Shown here one piece after another: positions 6,891 through 13,287 of a DNA stretch of 19,135 bases (position 1 is its first letter; every line of letters begins with the position of its first letter). Below the pieces are notes generated by a model. The model saw only the letters and a program-made list of their open reading frames with translations, was not told the origin of the DNA and ran no database searches. The stretch lies in NCBI GenBank assembly GCA_959606705.1, contig CAUHLX010000010.1:1-19135 (forward strand). Direction: 5' to 3'. The position numbers and the translations under genes were made by a program. The stretch is from an uncultured Bacillota bacterium (GTDB lineage: Bacteria > Bacillota > Clostridia > Peptostreptococcales > Anaerovoracaceae).

Positions 6891-7915
6891 GGGAGCCTCC
6901 GAATGCTGATCTCACCGGTGTTTAACGTTTGAACACTTCCGTCGTCCATCTCCACGATCAGAGCGCCGTCCGGATCGATCTCCCGGGCCGTACCGGTATC
7001 ACAAACACCGGGAATCTCCGGTTCCGCCGCGGTTTTCTCAGCAGGAACGCCGGGCTTCAAGGGGAGTACGCGGATTCTCCGCCCTAAAACCAGAGACCAC
7101 TTTCGGTAATCATCGAGAAACTCCCGGGATGGCAGTTCGTCCATCAGGTCCAGCACCTGATCCACAATGGTGGCGATCAATTGGTTTTTGGTAATGGCAG
7201 GAGCTTCCTCCTCGTACAAATACCCTACGATCTCCTGGAGCTCCGGGGGCAGCTGCTCGTGAGGAACGGTGAAATTGACTCCGATTCCCAGGATGACCGT
7301 ACCGATGGCCCCGGTGGTCATATCGGCGATTCCTTCGGCGGAGATGCCGCAGATCTTCTTTCCGGCTAAGTAGAGATCATTGACCCATTTGATCCGCGGC
7401 TGCTTGCCGGTAACCCGCAGGATGGCCCGGCAGACCGCCACGGAGGCCGCCGTAGTGATGAGCACCGCCTGTGTGGAAGGAGACTGAGGACGAAGAACCA
7501 TGCTGAGGTAGATGCCGCTGCCGGCGGGAGAAAAAAAGCTGCGTCCCAGCCGGCCATGTCCGGCGGTCTGCGCTTCCGCCGCCACAACGGTTCCGTGAGG
7601 AGCCCCCTCCACCGCCATTTTTTTAGCGGCCAGGTTGGTGGAATCACACACCGGATAGGTGAAAAGATGATCCGCGATTTCCCGGTGCTTTAAATAAGGG
7701 AGAATCCCCTGAGCGGAAAGAAGGTCGCTGTGTGTGGATAAACAGTAGCCTCGGCGGGTGACGGCGGTAATGGGATAATGGTCTTTTCGCAGCTCCTCGA
7801 TGGCTTTCCAAACGGCGGTCCGAGATACCGACAGCCGCTCAGCCAGCTCCTCGCCGGATATGTAGCTTCCTTTTCCGGCCTCGAGAAGCGCGAGGATTTC
7901 TTGTTTGACAGACAT
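6887..7915 (-). CDS. birA: Bifunctional biotin-protein ligase / biotin operon repressor BirA
   Basis: BirA (342 aa) attaches biotin to carboxylase carrier domains and represses biotin genes when loaded with biotinyl-AMP. Residues 1-60 form a winged helix, EELAERLSVSRTAVWKAIEEL then VTRRGYCL, showing this is the regulatory class. The ligase domain has the biotin/ATP loop as GHGRLGR (119-125) instead of the more common GRGRxGR, then FFSPAGSGIYLSMVLRP and KWVNDLYLAGKKICGI (about 176-191). A C-terminal SH3-like domain follows. I start at MSVKQEI because GGGAGG lies eight bases upstream; 23 extra codons are open upstream but run into the promoter. The matching operator upstream supports repressor function. 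Confidence 0.96.
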   Translation of the reverse strand: MSVKQEILALLEAGKGSYISGEELAERLSVSRTAVWKAIEELRKDHYPITAVTRRGYCLSTHSDLLSAQGILPYLKHREIADHLFTYPVCDSTNLAAKKMAVEGAPHGTVVAAEAQTAGHGRLGRSFFSPAGSGIYLSMVLRPQSPSTQAVLITTAASVAVCRAILRVTGKQPRIKWVNDLYLAGKKICGISAEGIADMTTGAIGTVILGIGVNFTVPHEQLPPELQEIVGYLYEEEAPAITKNQLIATIVDQVLDLMDELPSREFLDDYRKWSLVLGRRIRVLPLKPGVPAEKTAAEPEIPGVCDTGTAREIDPDGALIVEMDDGSVQTLNTGEISIRRLP

Positions 7916-7955
7916 AAAAAAACCTCCCTGCTTCTTTACATTCTTTGTTAAAGAC

Positions 7956-7984
7956 ATTGTAAAGGGCAGGGGGGATATTGTCAA
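7956..7984 (-). promoter_or_regulatory. Sigma-A promoter of birA-bioY
   Basis: On the minus strand TTGACA (7979-7984) and TACAAT (7956-7961) are separated by exactly 17 bases, a near-consensus sigma-A promoter. The -35 lies inside the proximal arm of the BirA operator, so bound BirA would block polymerase. Confidence 0.85.
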
Positions 7985-8010
7985 CCAAAAATAAATAAAA
8001 GGTTTACAAT
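7977..8010 (-). promoter_or_regulatory. BirA operator
   Basis: Ten-base arms ATTGTCAACC (7977-7986) and GGTTTACAAT (8001-8010) are separated by 14 A/T-rich bases and mismatch at one position. This fits the known Firmicutes BirA box, roughly TTGTnAACC-N14/15-GGTTnACAA. It overlaps the -35 of the birA-bioY promoter, so the operon should be repressed at high biotin. Confidence 0.85.
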
Positions 8011-8054
8011 CGATCCGGCGGATGTTCCCGGCGAATCAGCGGACCGGCGGATTC

Positions 8055-9014
8055 TCAGGAAGAGGCTTTATTCTTTGACATGACTCGCTCCCAGGGAAGC
8101 TGGGAAAGGATCACCGCGATAAACATGAGGACGCAGCCCAGAATTTCCCGTCCGTTCATAACCTCGTGAAGAAGGAGGGTTCCCCCTACCACGCCGAACA
8201 CCGATTCGGTGGAAAGGATCATGGAAGCGATGGTGGGATCCGCGTTTTTCTGTCCCAGCACCTGGAAGGTATAAGCTACGCCCGCGGAGAGAATACCTGC
8301 GTAGAGCAGGGGAACTGCCGCGGAGACAATGCCGGCAATATTGGGACTTTCGGTGATGAAAGCGACGATCCAGCAGAGAATGCTGCATACGAAGAATTGG
8401 GTACAGGAGAGCTTCACCCCATCGGTTTTTGACACGAAATGATCGATGGTCAGAATGTGGGAGGCCCAGAAGAAAGAGCCGATAAAGACCACGAAGTCGC
8501 CTTTTTCAATATTCATCCCGGTCTGAATGCACAGCAGATACAGGCCGATGACCGCCAGCACCACGCAGCCCCAAACCGGAAGCAGGACTTTTTTGTGTAG
8601 GAACAGTCCGAAGATGGGAACGATGACCATGTAAAGGGCGGTGATAAACGCCGACTTGCCGGCGGTGCTTCCTAACTTGATCCCTAACTGCTGAAAGGAT
8701 GCGGCGAAGAACAAGACCGAACCGCAGGCCACACCCGCGATCAGCAGATTTTTGCGCTCCGCTTTTTTCGCGGCCTCCGCTTCCGCGGGACTGAGCACAG
8801 CCGCTTCATCCGCCCCTTCTCCGCCGTTTTTATCCGTCCGGCTCATGATGAAAATCACCGGGAGCAGGGTGATGGAACCCAAAAGAAAACGGGAAGCGTT
8901 AAAAGTAAAAGGACCGACAAATTCCATGCCCTGGCGCTGGGCCACGAAAGCCAGGCCCCAGATGATGGCGGCAATGAGAAGCATTAGATCCGAAACGAGT
9001 TGTTTTTTTCGCAT
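8055..9014 (-). CDS. DMT-superfamily (EamA) transporter
   Basis: This 319-aa protein has about ten hydrophobic helices arranged as two EamA repeats. The first begins LMLLIAAIIWGLAFVAQRQGMEFVGPFTFNASRFLL, written here only in part (LMLLIAAIIWGLAFVAQ), and the second begins near VVFIGSFFWASHILTIDHFV. A charged loop of about 30 residues (after IMSRTDKNGG, to KKAERKN) joins helices of the first half and is presumably cytoplasmic. Such carriers export or import amino acids, nucleotides or other metabolites; the substrate cannot be read from sequence. The start has a strong AAAGGAGG site eight bases upstream. It lies downstream of the PucR-type gene on the same strand with its own promoter-like region between them. 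Confidence 0.92.
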   Translation of the reverse strand: MRKKQLVSDLMLLIAAIIWGLAFVAQRQGMEFVGPFTFNASRFLLGSITLLPVIFIMSRTDKNGGEGADEAAVLSPAEAEAAKKAERKNLLIAGVACGSVLFFAASFQQLGIKLGSTAGKSAFITALYMVIVPIFGLFLHKKVLLPVWGCVVLAVIGLYLLCIQTGMNIEKGDFVVFIGSFFWASHILTIDHFVSKTDGVKLSCTQFFVCSILCWIVAFITESPNIAGIVSAAVPLLYAGILSAGVAYTFQVLGQKNADPTIASMILSTESVFGVVGGTLLLHEVMNGREILGCVLMFIAVILSQLPWERVMSKNKASS

Positions 9015-9093
9015 TGATTACAACCTCCTTTTAGAAATACGAAGTATGGCGGATGAGTTCATAAAAATGATCCGATGAATATTCTACCATTCT

Positions 9094-9099
9094 ATTATA
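9094..9099 (-). promoter_or_regulatory. Probable -10 of the DMT transporter promoter
   Basis: A perfect TATAAT lies on the minus strand about 80 bases upstream of the DMT start. No convincing -35 is found at 16-18 bases (the best alternatives are TTTACA or TTTACT at wrong spacing), so activation by a regulator, possibly the adjacent PucR-type protein, is conceivable. Confidence 0.35.
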
Positions 9100-9139
9100 C
9101 GAGACAACGCTTTGTAAATAGTAAAAAGCTTATTGCAAT

Positions 9140-9160
9140 CCTTTGTGAAAATTACAAAGG
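9140..9160 (-). terminator. Hairpin directly after the PucR-type gene, possible weak terminator
   Basis: CCTTTGT (9140-9146) and ACAAAGG (9154-9160) form a perfect seven-base stem with a seven-base loop, starting one base after the stop codon on the minus strand. The following minus-strand sequence is A/T-rich and has a T5 run, but only about 11 bases later, so it may be a weak terminator or an mRNA-end stabiliser. Confidence 0.4.
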
Positions 9161-9161
9161 G

Positions 9162-10325
9162 TCAATCCAGAGTCTGGAGCTGATACAGGCGCATGGCGAT
9201 GGAAACCAGCGTGTCAAAGTCGTTGTCGCGTTCCATGTGAAGAAGCTCCCGGATTTTGTTCAGGCGGTAGCGGATGGTGTTGTCGTGCTGAAACAGTGCC
9301 GCCGCCGTTTTTTTGATGCTGCCTCCCTGATCCACATAAGTTCGCAGCGTAATGAAAAGCTCGGTGGAATAATGTCGATCGTATTCCGTCAGAGGGGTGA
9401 GAACGCTGTCGCGGAAGTCATCCGTCCAAAAGCTGTTGAGATGGGGAAGCAGGATTTTATAGAGCCCGATTTCCTGGTAAAAGCAGAGGCCCTTTCCTTG
9501 CGTTCCGCCGATCTGACAGGCGTAGAGACTCTCGCGCAGGGCCAGGTTCAGCTGGTGGAGAAAGGGGAAGGAATCACTTGTACCGATCACGTATTCCGAG
9601 GTGGTGATTCCGGTCCGCTCCATAAATTCTCGTACGATTTTTTTGAGCTCCCGCGATTCCGGCGGAGCATCGGAGGTCAGGATCGCCAGCAGAAAGTTTT
9701 TATATTGAAAGACGGAATTCGTATCCTGAAAATAACTCAGCCGCTGTAAGCGGTTGAGCGTGCGGAACTGATCGGCCTCTTCCGCGCGGACCAGCGGTTT
9801 GCAGCACAGCGCCGTCACGTTTTCCCGAAACTGGGGATTGATTTCCAATGACAGCTCCCGGACCACGGATTTTCCAACCTCCGTTTCCAGCAAAGTGCCA
9901 AGCTTGAACTCGATCAGCTGATTGCTGTCCATCAAGCGGATGGTATCGGTCACCTCGGTGATGATATCTTCGAAATAGGCCTCTCCTCCGAAAAGGAATA
10001 TGGAAAAGTCATGAGCGATCGCGTAGTCGATGATATCCTGCGGGAGCTGCTTGTAGTAAACGTCTTTGATGCCCAAAAGGGAGACTCCGTATTCAATTAG
10101 GGTGCGGATGGCCGCCCGCAGCAGCTCCGGGTCATCCTTGGCAAACAGAAAGCTGCTGAGCACGAAATCATTCTCAATAAACGCCCCCTTCATGGTGCCG
10201 ATCATGAATTCGTAGTCCAGAATGGACATGTGGCTGACCACGCGGTGAAACCCGCTTTCTCCGGTGAGAATACGGGCTTGGCTCAGTTTTTTTAACTGGT
10301 AGACATTTGCTACGGTGAATGGCAT
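9162..10325 (-). CDS. PucR-family transcriptional regulator
   Basis: The 387-aa product has the PucR/CdaR layout. An N-terminal PucR-type domain spans about residues 5-125 (NVYQLKKLSQARILTGESG, later LIEYGVSLLGIKD and LPQDIIDYA). A middle region follows, and the C-terminal helix-turn-helix at about 330-385 includes FITLRTYVDQGGSIKKTA, FQHDNTIRYRLNKI and RELLHM. Family members often activate purine, amino-acid or sugar-acid catabolic genes in response to an unknown ligand bound by the N-terminal domain. The start at 10325 has a GGAGAG site. A nested palindrome overlies its extended -10 promoter, which suggests autoregulation. Likely targets are the flanking DMT or LysE transporter genes; the effector is unknown. 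Confidence 0.9.
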   Translation of the reverse strand: MPFTVANVYQLKKLSQARILTGESGFHRVVSHMSILDYEFMIGTMKGAFIENDFVLSSFLFAKDDPELLRAAIRTLIEYGVSLLGIKDVYYKQLPQDIIDYAIAHDFSIFLFGGEAYFEDIITEVTDTIRLMDSNQLIEFKLGTLLETEVGKSVVRELSLEINPQFRENVTALCCKPLVRAEEADQFRTLNRLQRLSYFQDTNSVFQYKNFLLAILTSDAPPESRELKKIVREFMERTGITTSEYVIGTSDSFPFLHQLNLALRESLYACQIGGTQGKGLCFYQEIGLYKILLPHLNSFWTDDFRDSVLTPLTEYDRHYSTELFITLRTYVDQGGSIKKTAAALFQHDNTIRYRLNKIRELLHMERDNDFDTLVSIAMRLYQLQTLD

Positions 10326-10344
10326 CTCGATCGCTCTCCAATGA

Positions 10345-10387
10345 AATGAGAATCACTCTATTACATGTAATTTTTTGTATTCTCATT
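10345..10387 (-). promoter_or_regulatory. Nested palindromic operator of the PucR-type gene
   Basis: Perfect nine-base arms AATGAGAAT (10345-10353) and ATTCTCATT (10379-10387) enclose a second perfect palindrome, TTACATGTAA (10361-10370), almost exactly at the centre of symmetry. The distal arm overlaps the -10 of the promoter. The symmetry suggests binding of a dimer or tetramer, with the PucR-type protein the obvious candidate. Confidence 0.55.
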
Positions 10388-10393
10388 ATATCA
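10385..10393 (-). promoter_or_regulatory. Extended -10 promoter of the PucR-type gene
   Basis: The minus strand reads TGATATAAT, a TGn extended -10 with a perfect TATAAT (10385-10390). The hexamer 17 bases upstream, TGGCCT, is a poor -35, which an extended -10 can tolerate. Confidence 0.6.
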
Positions 10394-10460
10394 GATTCCC
10401 CGCCGGAAGGCCAGACTCAAAGAACCGCGCATCGGAGATCGACATTGCTTCATCACGGGA

Positions 10461-11069
10461 TCAAAGAAAGAGTTCGATGAAATTCCAAAATAGCTTGGCC
10501 CCATAGAACAGGATCACCACACCGCAGATCACGTTGATGGCCCGCAGGACCTTGTCGTTGAACAGGCGGCTGAAGAAGCTGAGGATTGTGGAAATGCCGA
10601 AGAACCAGCTGAGGGACGCGGTGGCCACTCCCAGAATAAACCGGGTGGACTGCCCCGGCGGCAGGGTGGCGTGGAACGCGCCCAGCATCATGGCGCCGTC
10701 CACCAGGGCCTGAGGGTTGAACCAGGTCACGGCGCAAGCCATGGAAATCGCTTTCAAAAGAGAGACATTGACATCCTGGGTGCGCGCTTCCTCTTTTGCA
10801 CGAATCAGCTGCGCGCCGATGATCAAAACGATGATGCTGCCTACGAGCAGCACCAGCTTTTTGACGAGAAGAGACTTGGTGATCAAGGCACCCACTCCGT
10901 AGAAACAGGCCGCGGCGAGGGTCACGTCAAAGAATACCACGATCAGCGCGGTGAGGTAGACTCGGCTTCGCTTCTGGGTCAAGGCGGTATTGATCACGAA
11001 TAAATTTTGCAGACCGATGGGCGCCACATAGGCCAGCCCCCAGATCAATCCTTGAATGTAATATGTCAT
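10461..11069 (-). CDS. LysE-family amino-acid exporter
   Basis: The 202-aa protein is a LysE/ArgO-like exporter with about six membrane helices. The N-terminal motif GLAYVAPIGLQNLFVINTAL (residues 11-30) corresponds to the conserved PGPQNLFVI-type signature, and TWFNPQALVDGAMMLGAF is the second conserved stretch. Members export basic or other amino acids; the substrate here is not determined. I start at MTYYIQG because a GGAG site lies nine bases upstream; the frame extends nine codons further without a ribosome site. It is divergent from a MocR-type regulator, a common pairing for exporters of this kind, and both promoters lie in the shared 172-base gap. Confidence 0.9.
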   Translation of the reverse strand: MTYYIQGLIWGLAYVAPIGLQNLFVINTALTQKRSRVYLTALIVVFFDVTLAAACFYGVGALITKSLLVKKLVLLVGSIIVLIIGAQLIRAKEEARTQDVNVSLLKAISMACAVTWFNPQALVDGAMMLGAFHATLPPGQSTRFILGVATASLSWFFGISTILSFFSRLFNDKVLRAINVICGVVILFYGAKLFWNFIELFL

Positions 11070-11148
11070 ATCAATCGCTCCTATCTCCCCGGCCAAATTT
11101 CAGAGGGAATCCCGGCAAATGGCGGCGGTATACCCTTGATTTAACTTT

Positions 11149-11177
11149 ATTGTATCGAAAAACGAATCCATTGTCTC
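11149..11177 (-). promoter_or_regulatory. Promoter of the LysE-family gene
   Basis: On the minus strand GAGACA (11172-11177) and TACAAT (11149-11154) are separated by 17 bases, about 80 bases upstream of the lysE-like start codon. The -10 matches 5 of 6 and the -35 matches 4 of 6. Confidence 0.6.
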
Positions 11178-11187
11178 CGGCCATTGA

Positions 11188-11216
11188 TTGACTTTTTACC
11201 CAGCCAAGTTTAAAGT
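11188..11216 (+). promoter_or_regulatory. Promoter of the MocR-type regulator gene
   Basis: TTGACT (11188-11193) and TAAAGT (11211-11216) are separated by 17 bases, 25 bases before the start codon. It lies back to back with the LysE promoter: the two -35 hexamers are only ten bases apart, so one bound regulator could control both. Confidence 0.6.
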
Positions 11217-11241
11217 GGAACAAAGAAAGCGAGGTGGAAAA

Positions 11242-12744
11242 ATGGAAGTGACTGTGGATTGGAAACCGGATCTGACGGAGGCGGTTCCGGTCTATCGGCA
11301 AATCGCGGATTACATTCGAGGAAAGGTGGCCTCGGGGGACTGGGTGATCGGCAGCCGGCTGCCGTCCCAGAGAACTCTGGCACGGATGCTGGGAGTCAAC
11401 CGGAGCACGGTGACAGCGGCGATGGACGAATTGACCGCCGCGGGGATTTTAGAGGGTGCCGCCGGAGGCGGGACCAGGGTGGCCAGCAACACCTGGTCCG
11501 TTCTCATGTCAACGGCCCCTCCGGATTGGGGAAGCTACATCCGAGCGGGGGCCTTCGCCGCTAACGTTCCGGCGATCCAGGTGATCAACCGCCTGGAATT
11601 CGAGGACGGCTACGTTCGCTTAGGTACGGGAGAGCTTTCCCCATCTTTGTTTCCACAAAAGCTGGTGGAACAGATTTTAAAGAAACTGCCTCGGAGAATT
11701 TCCTCTCTTAACTATTTGGGCCCGCAGGGCTTGCCGGAGCTGCGGCAGGAGCTGTCCATCCGTCTGAATCATCAAGGAATCGACGCCCCACCGGAAACGA
11801 TTTTAATCACCTCGGGGTCGCTGCAGGCGCTGCAGCTGATTTCCGTGTGCATGCTGCGCCCGGGTTCCACGGTGTACACGGAAAACCCCACCTACTTAAA
11901 ATCGCTTCAGGTATTTCCGTCCGCGGGAATGAAGCTGGTGGGAATCCCCATGGATCGTCAGGGCATCATGCCCTGGGAGCTGGCGAGAGAAATGGAAAGC
12001 CGCAAAGGCTTTGAAGCCGGAAAGGAATCGCTGCTCTACACCATTCCCACCTTCCAAAATCCCACGGGAGGGGTCATGAGTGAGGAACGGCGCCGAGAGT
12101 TGTTCCAATTCTGTGGGAGCAGCCGGCTGCCGATCATCGAGGACAATGCCTACGGTGAGCTCTGGTTTGACCAGGAACCGCCGCGGGCGATGAAGTCCAT
12201 GGACCGAAACGGAATGATCCTGTATTTGGGCACCATATCCAAGACCCTGGCCCCCGGCTTGCGGGTGGGCTGGCTGGTGGGGCCGGAATCGGCGGCGGAG
12301 CGTCTGGGAGATGTGAAGATGCAGGTGGATTACGGCGCCAGCTCGGTTTCGCAGTGGATGCTGGCCGAACTGCTGGCCGGCGGCAGGTATGACGACTATT
12401 TGAACGGACTGCGGAAGGAACTGAAACAGCGCAGGGACTTGGCGCTGGGTGTGCTGAATCGCTGCTTTTCCCAGCTGGCGGATTGGGAGGTGCCTCGCGG
12501 CGGTTTCTACATCTGGCTCAGGCTTAGGGGAAACGGCGGGACAAGAGGCAAAGGGAAAACGCTCAACGCGGATCGGCTGTTTCACCAGGCCGCGGAACTG
12601 GGATTGCTGCTGAATCCCGGCAGTGTTTATGATTTTTCCGGGAATCAAGCGCTGCGGCTGTCCTACGCCTACGCGGAACCAAGGGAACTGGAAAACGGAT
12701 TGATTCGGCTGGCTGAGTTGATCAGTCAAATGAACAAAGGCTAA
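11242..12744 (+). CDS. MocR-type (GntR-aminotransferase) transcriptional regulator
   Basis: This 500-aa protein joins a GntR winged helix (about residues 12-80: PVYRQIADYIRGKVASGDW, LPSQRTLARMLGVNRSTV, AAMDELTAAGIL) to a fold-type I aminotransferase domain (about 120-500). The PLP-binding lysine is Lys334 in TISKTLAPGLRVGW; Asp301 in EDNAYGELW and the phosphate/carboxylate-binding Arg341 are also present, so PLP should bind. Relatives such as GabR and PdxR sense PLP and an amine. The start has GAGGTGG six bases upstream; the frame opens 18 codons earlier but that overlaps the promoter. The divergent LysE-type exporter is the most likely target, suggesting amino-acid-responsive export control; the ligand is unknown. 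Confidence 0.93.
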   Translation: MEVTVDWKPDLTEAVPVYRQIADYIRGKVASGDWVIGSRLPSQRTLARMLGVNRSTVTAAMDELTAAGILEGAAGGGTRVASNTWSVLMSTAPPDWGSYIRAGAFAANVPAIQVINRLEFEDGYVRLGTGELSPSLFPQKLVEQILKKLPRRISSLNYLGPQGLPELRQELSIRLNHQGIDAPPETILITSGSLQALQLISVCMLRPGSTVYTENPTYLKSLQVFPSAGMKLVGIPMDRQGIMPWELAREMESRKGFEAGKESLLYTIPTFQNPTGGVMSEERRRELFQFCGSSRLPIIEDNAYGELWFDQEPPRAMKSMDRNGMILYLGTISKTLAPGLRVGWLVGPESAAERLGDVKMQVDYGASSVSQWMLAELLAGGRYDDYLNGLRKELKQRRDLALGVLNRCFSQLADWEVPRGGFYIWLRLRGNGGTRGKGKTLNADRLFHQAAELGLLLNPGSVYDFSGNQALRLSYAYAEPRELENGLIRLAELISQMNKG

Positions 12745-12752
12745 AACAGGGC

Positions 12753-12781
12753 TTGACATATATAGATCGTCGATATATCAT
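12753..12781 (+). promoter_or_regulatory. Sigma-A promoter of the PadR operon
   Basis: TTGACA (12753-12758, perfect) and TATCAT (12776-12781, 5 of 6) are separated by 17 bases. The start point falls inside the downstream palindrome, and the spacer is filled by a second, imperfect copy. Confidence 0.8.
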
Positions 12782-12805
12782 AAATATATAGATGATCTAT
12801 ATATT
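12758..12805 (+). promoter_or_regulatory. Tandem PadR operators
   Basis: The downstream site is a perfect dyad: arms AATATATAGAT (12783-12793) and ATCTATATATT (12795-12805) around one central base. The upstream site, 12758-12778, has the same left arm ATATATAGAT, while its right arm GTCGATATAT matches 8 of 10. The centres are 26 bases apart, and the sites cover the promoter spacer and the start point. AT-rich dyads of this kind are typical operators of PadR-type repressors, so autorepression is likely. Confidence 0.65.
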
Positions 12806-12887
12806 ATTGTGTCGATTTGCGAATCGGAAGTGACGGACAAGGCGGATTAGAACAGAAACGCTGCGATGAGAAAGGGGTGTGAACGAT

Positions 12888-13250
12888 ATGAAAGAAAAAC
12901 AAAAGGAAACAAAGGTTGATAAAAGCTTGACCAGCGGGAGCACGACGATGCTGATCCTTCGGCTGCTCTCGGGACAGGACATGTACGGCTATCAGATGAT
13001 TGAAGAGCTGGAAACCCGGTCCGACAATGTATTCTCTTTAAAGGCGGGGACGCTGTATCCCATTCTGCACACGCTGGAGCAGCAGGGGAAAATCGCCTCC
13101 TATGATGGCAGGGCGGAAAACGGAAGATCCCGGCGTTACTACAGCCTCACCAAGGAAGGTGAGGCTCTGCTGGTTCAAAAACAAGAGGAATGGGACACCT
13201 TTACCCCCGCGGTGAATCATGTGTTGGGGGGTGCTTTTTGTGTGGGTTAA
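12888..13250 (+). CDS. PadR-family transcriptional regulator
   Basis: The 120-aa protein is a PadR-s1 winged-helix repressor. STTMLILRLLSGQDMYGYQM is the first conserved stretch, then LKAGTLYPILHTLEQQGKI is the recognition region and RRYYSLTKEGEALL the wing, ending with a short helix around EEWDTFTPAVNHVL. The frame has a GTG nine bases earlier (12879), but AAAGGGG lies ten bases before the ATG at 12888 and almost touches the GTG, so I prefer the ATG. PadR genes of this type are commonly followed by a HAAS-domain membrane protein, as here. Tandem AT-rich dyads at its promoter suggest it represses its own operon. Confidence 0.92.
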   Translation: MKEKQKETKVDKSLTSGSTTMLILRLLSGQDMYGYQMIEELETRSDNVFSLKAGTLYPILHTLEQQGKIASYDGRAENGRSRRYYSLTKEGEALLVQKQEEWDTFTPAVNHVLGGAFCVG

Positions 13251-13287
13251 AAAAGAGGAAAGGAAGAACCGGGAGGAAGAGAAGGAA

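Noticed and set aside
8010..8054. Repeated TCCGCCGG after the DMT transporter stop
   Set aside because: The copies are direct, not inverted, and no T run follows, so this is not a convincing terminator.
9075..9749. 224-codon plus-strand frame opposite the PucR-type gene
   Set aside because: Antisense shadow; the minus-strand frame has a full PucR domain layout, a ribosome site and a promoter.
11896..12759. 287-codon minus-strand frame opposite the MocR-type gene
   Set aside because: Antisense shadow; the plus-strand protein has all PLP and DNA-binding motifs.
12879..12887. GTG start for the PadR gene
   Set aside because: The AAAGGGG ribosome site ends one base before it; spacing fits the ATG at 12888.
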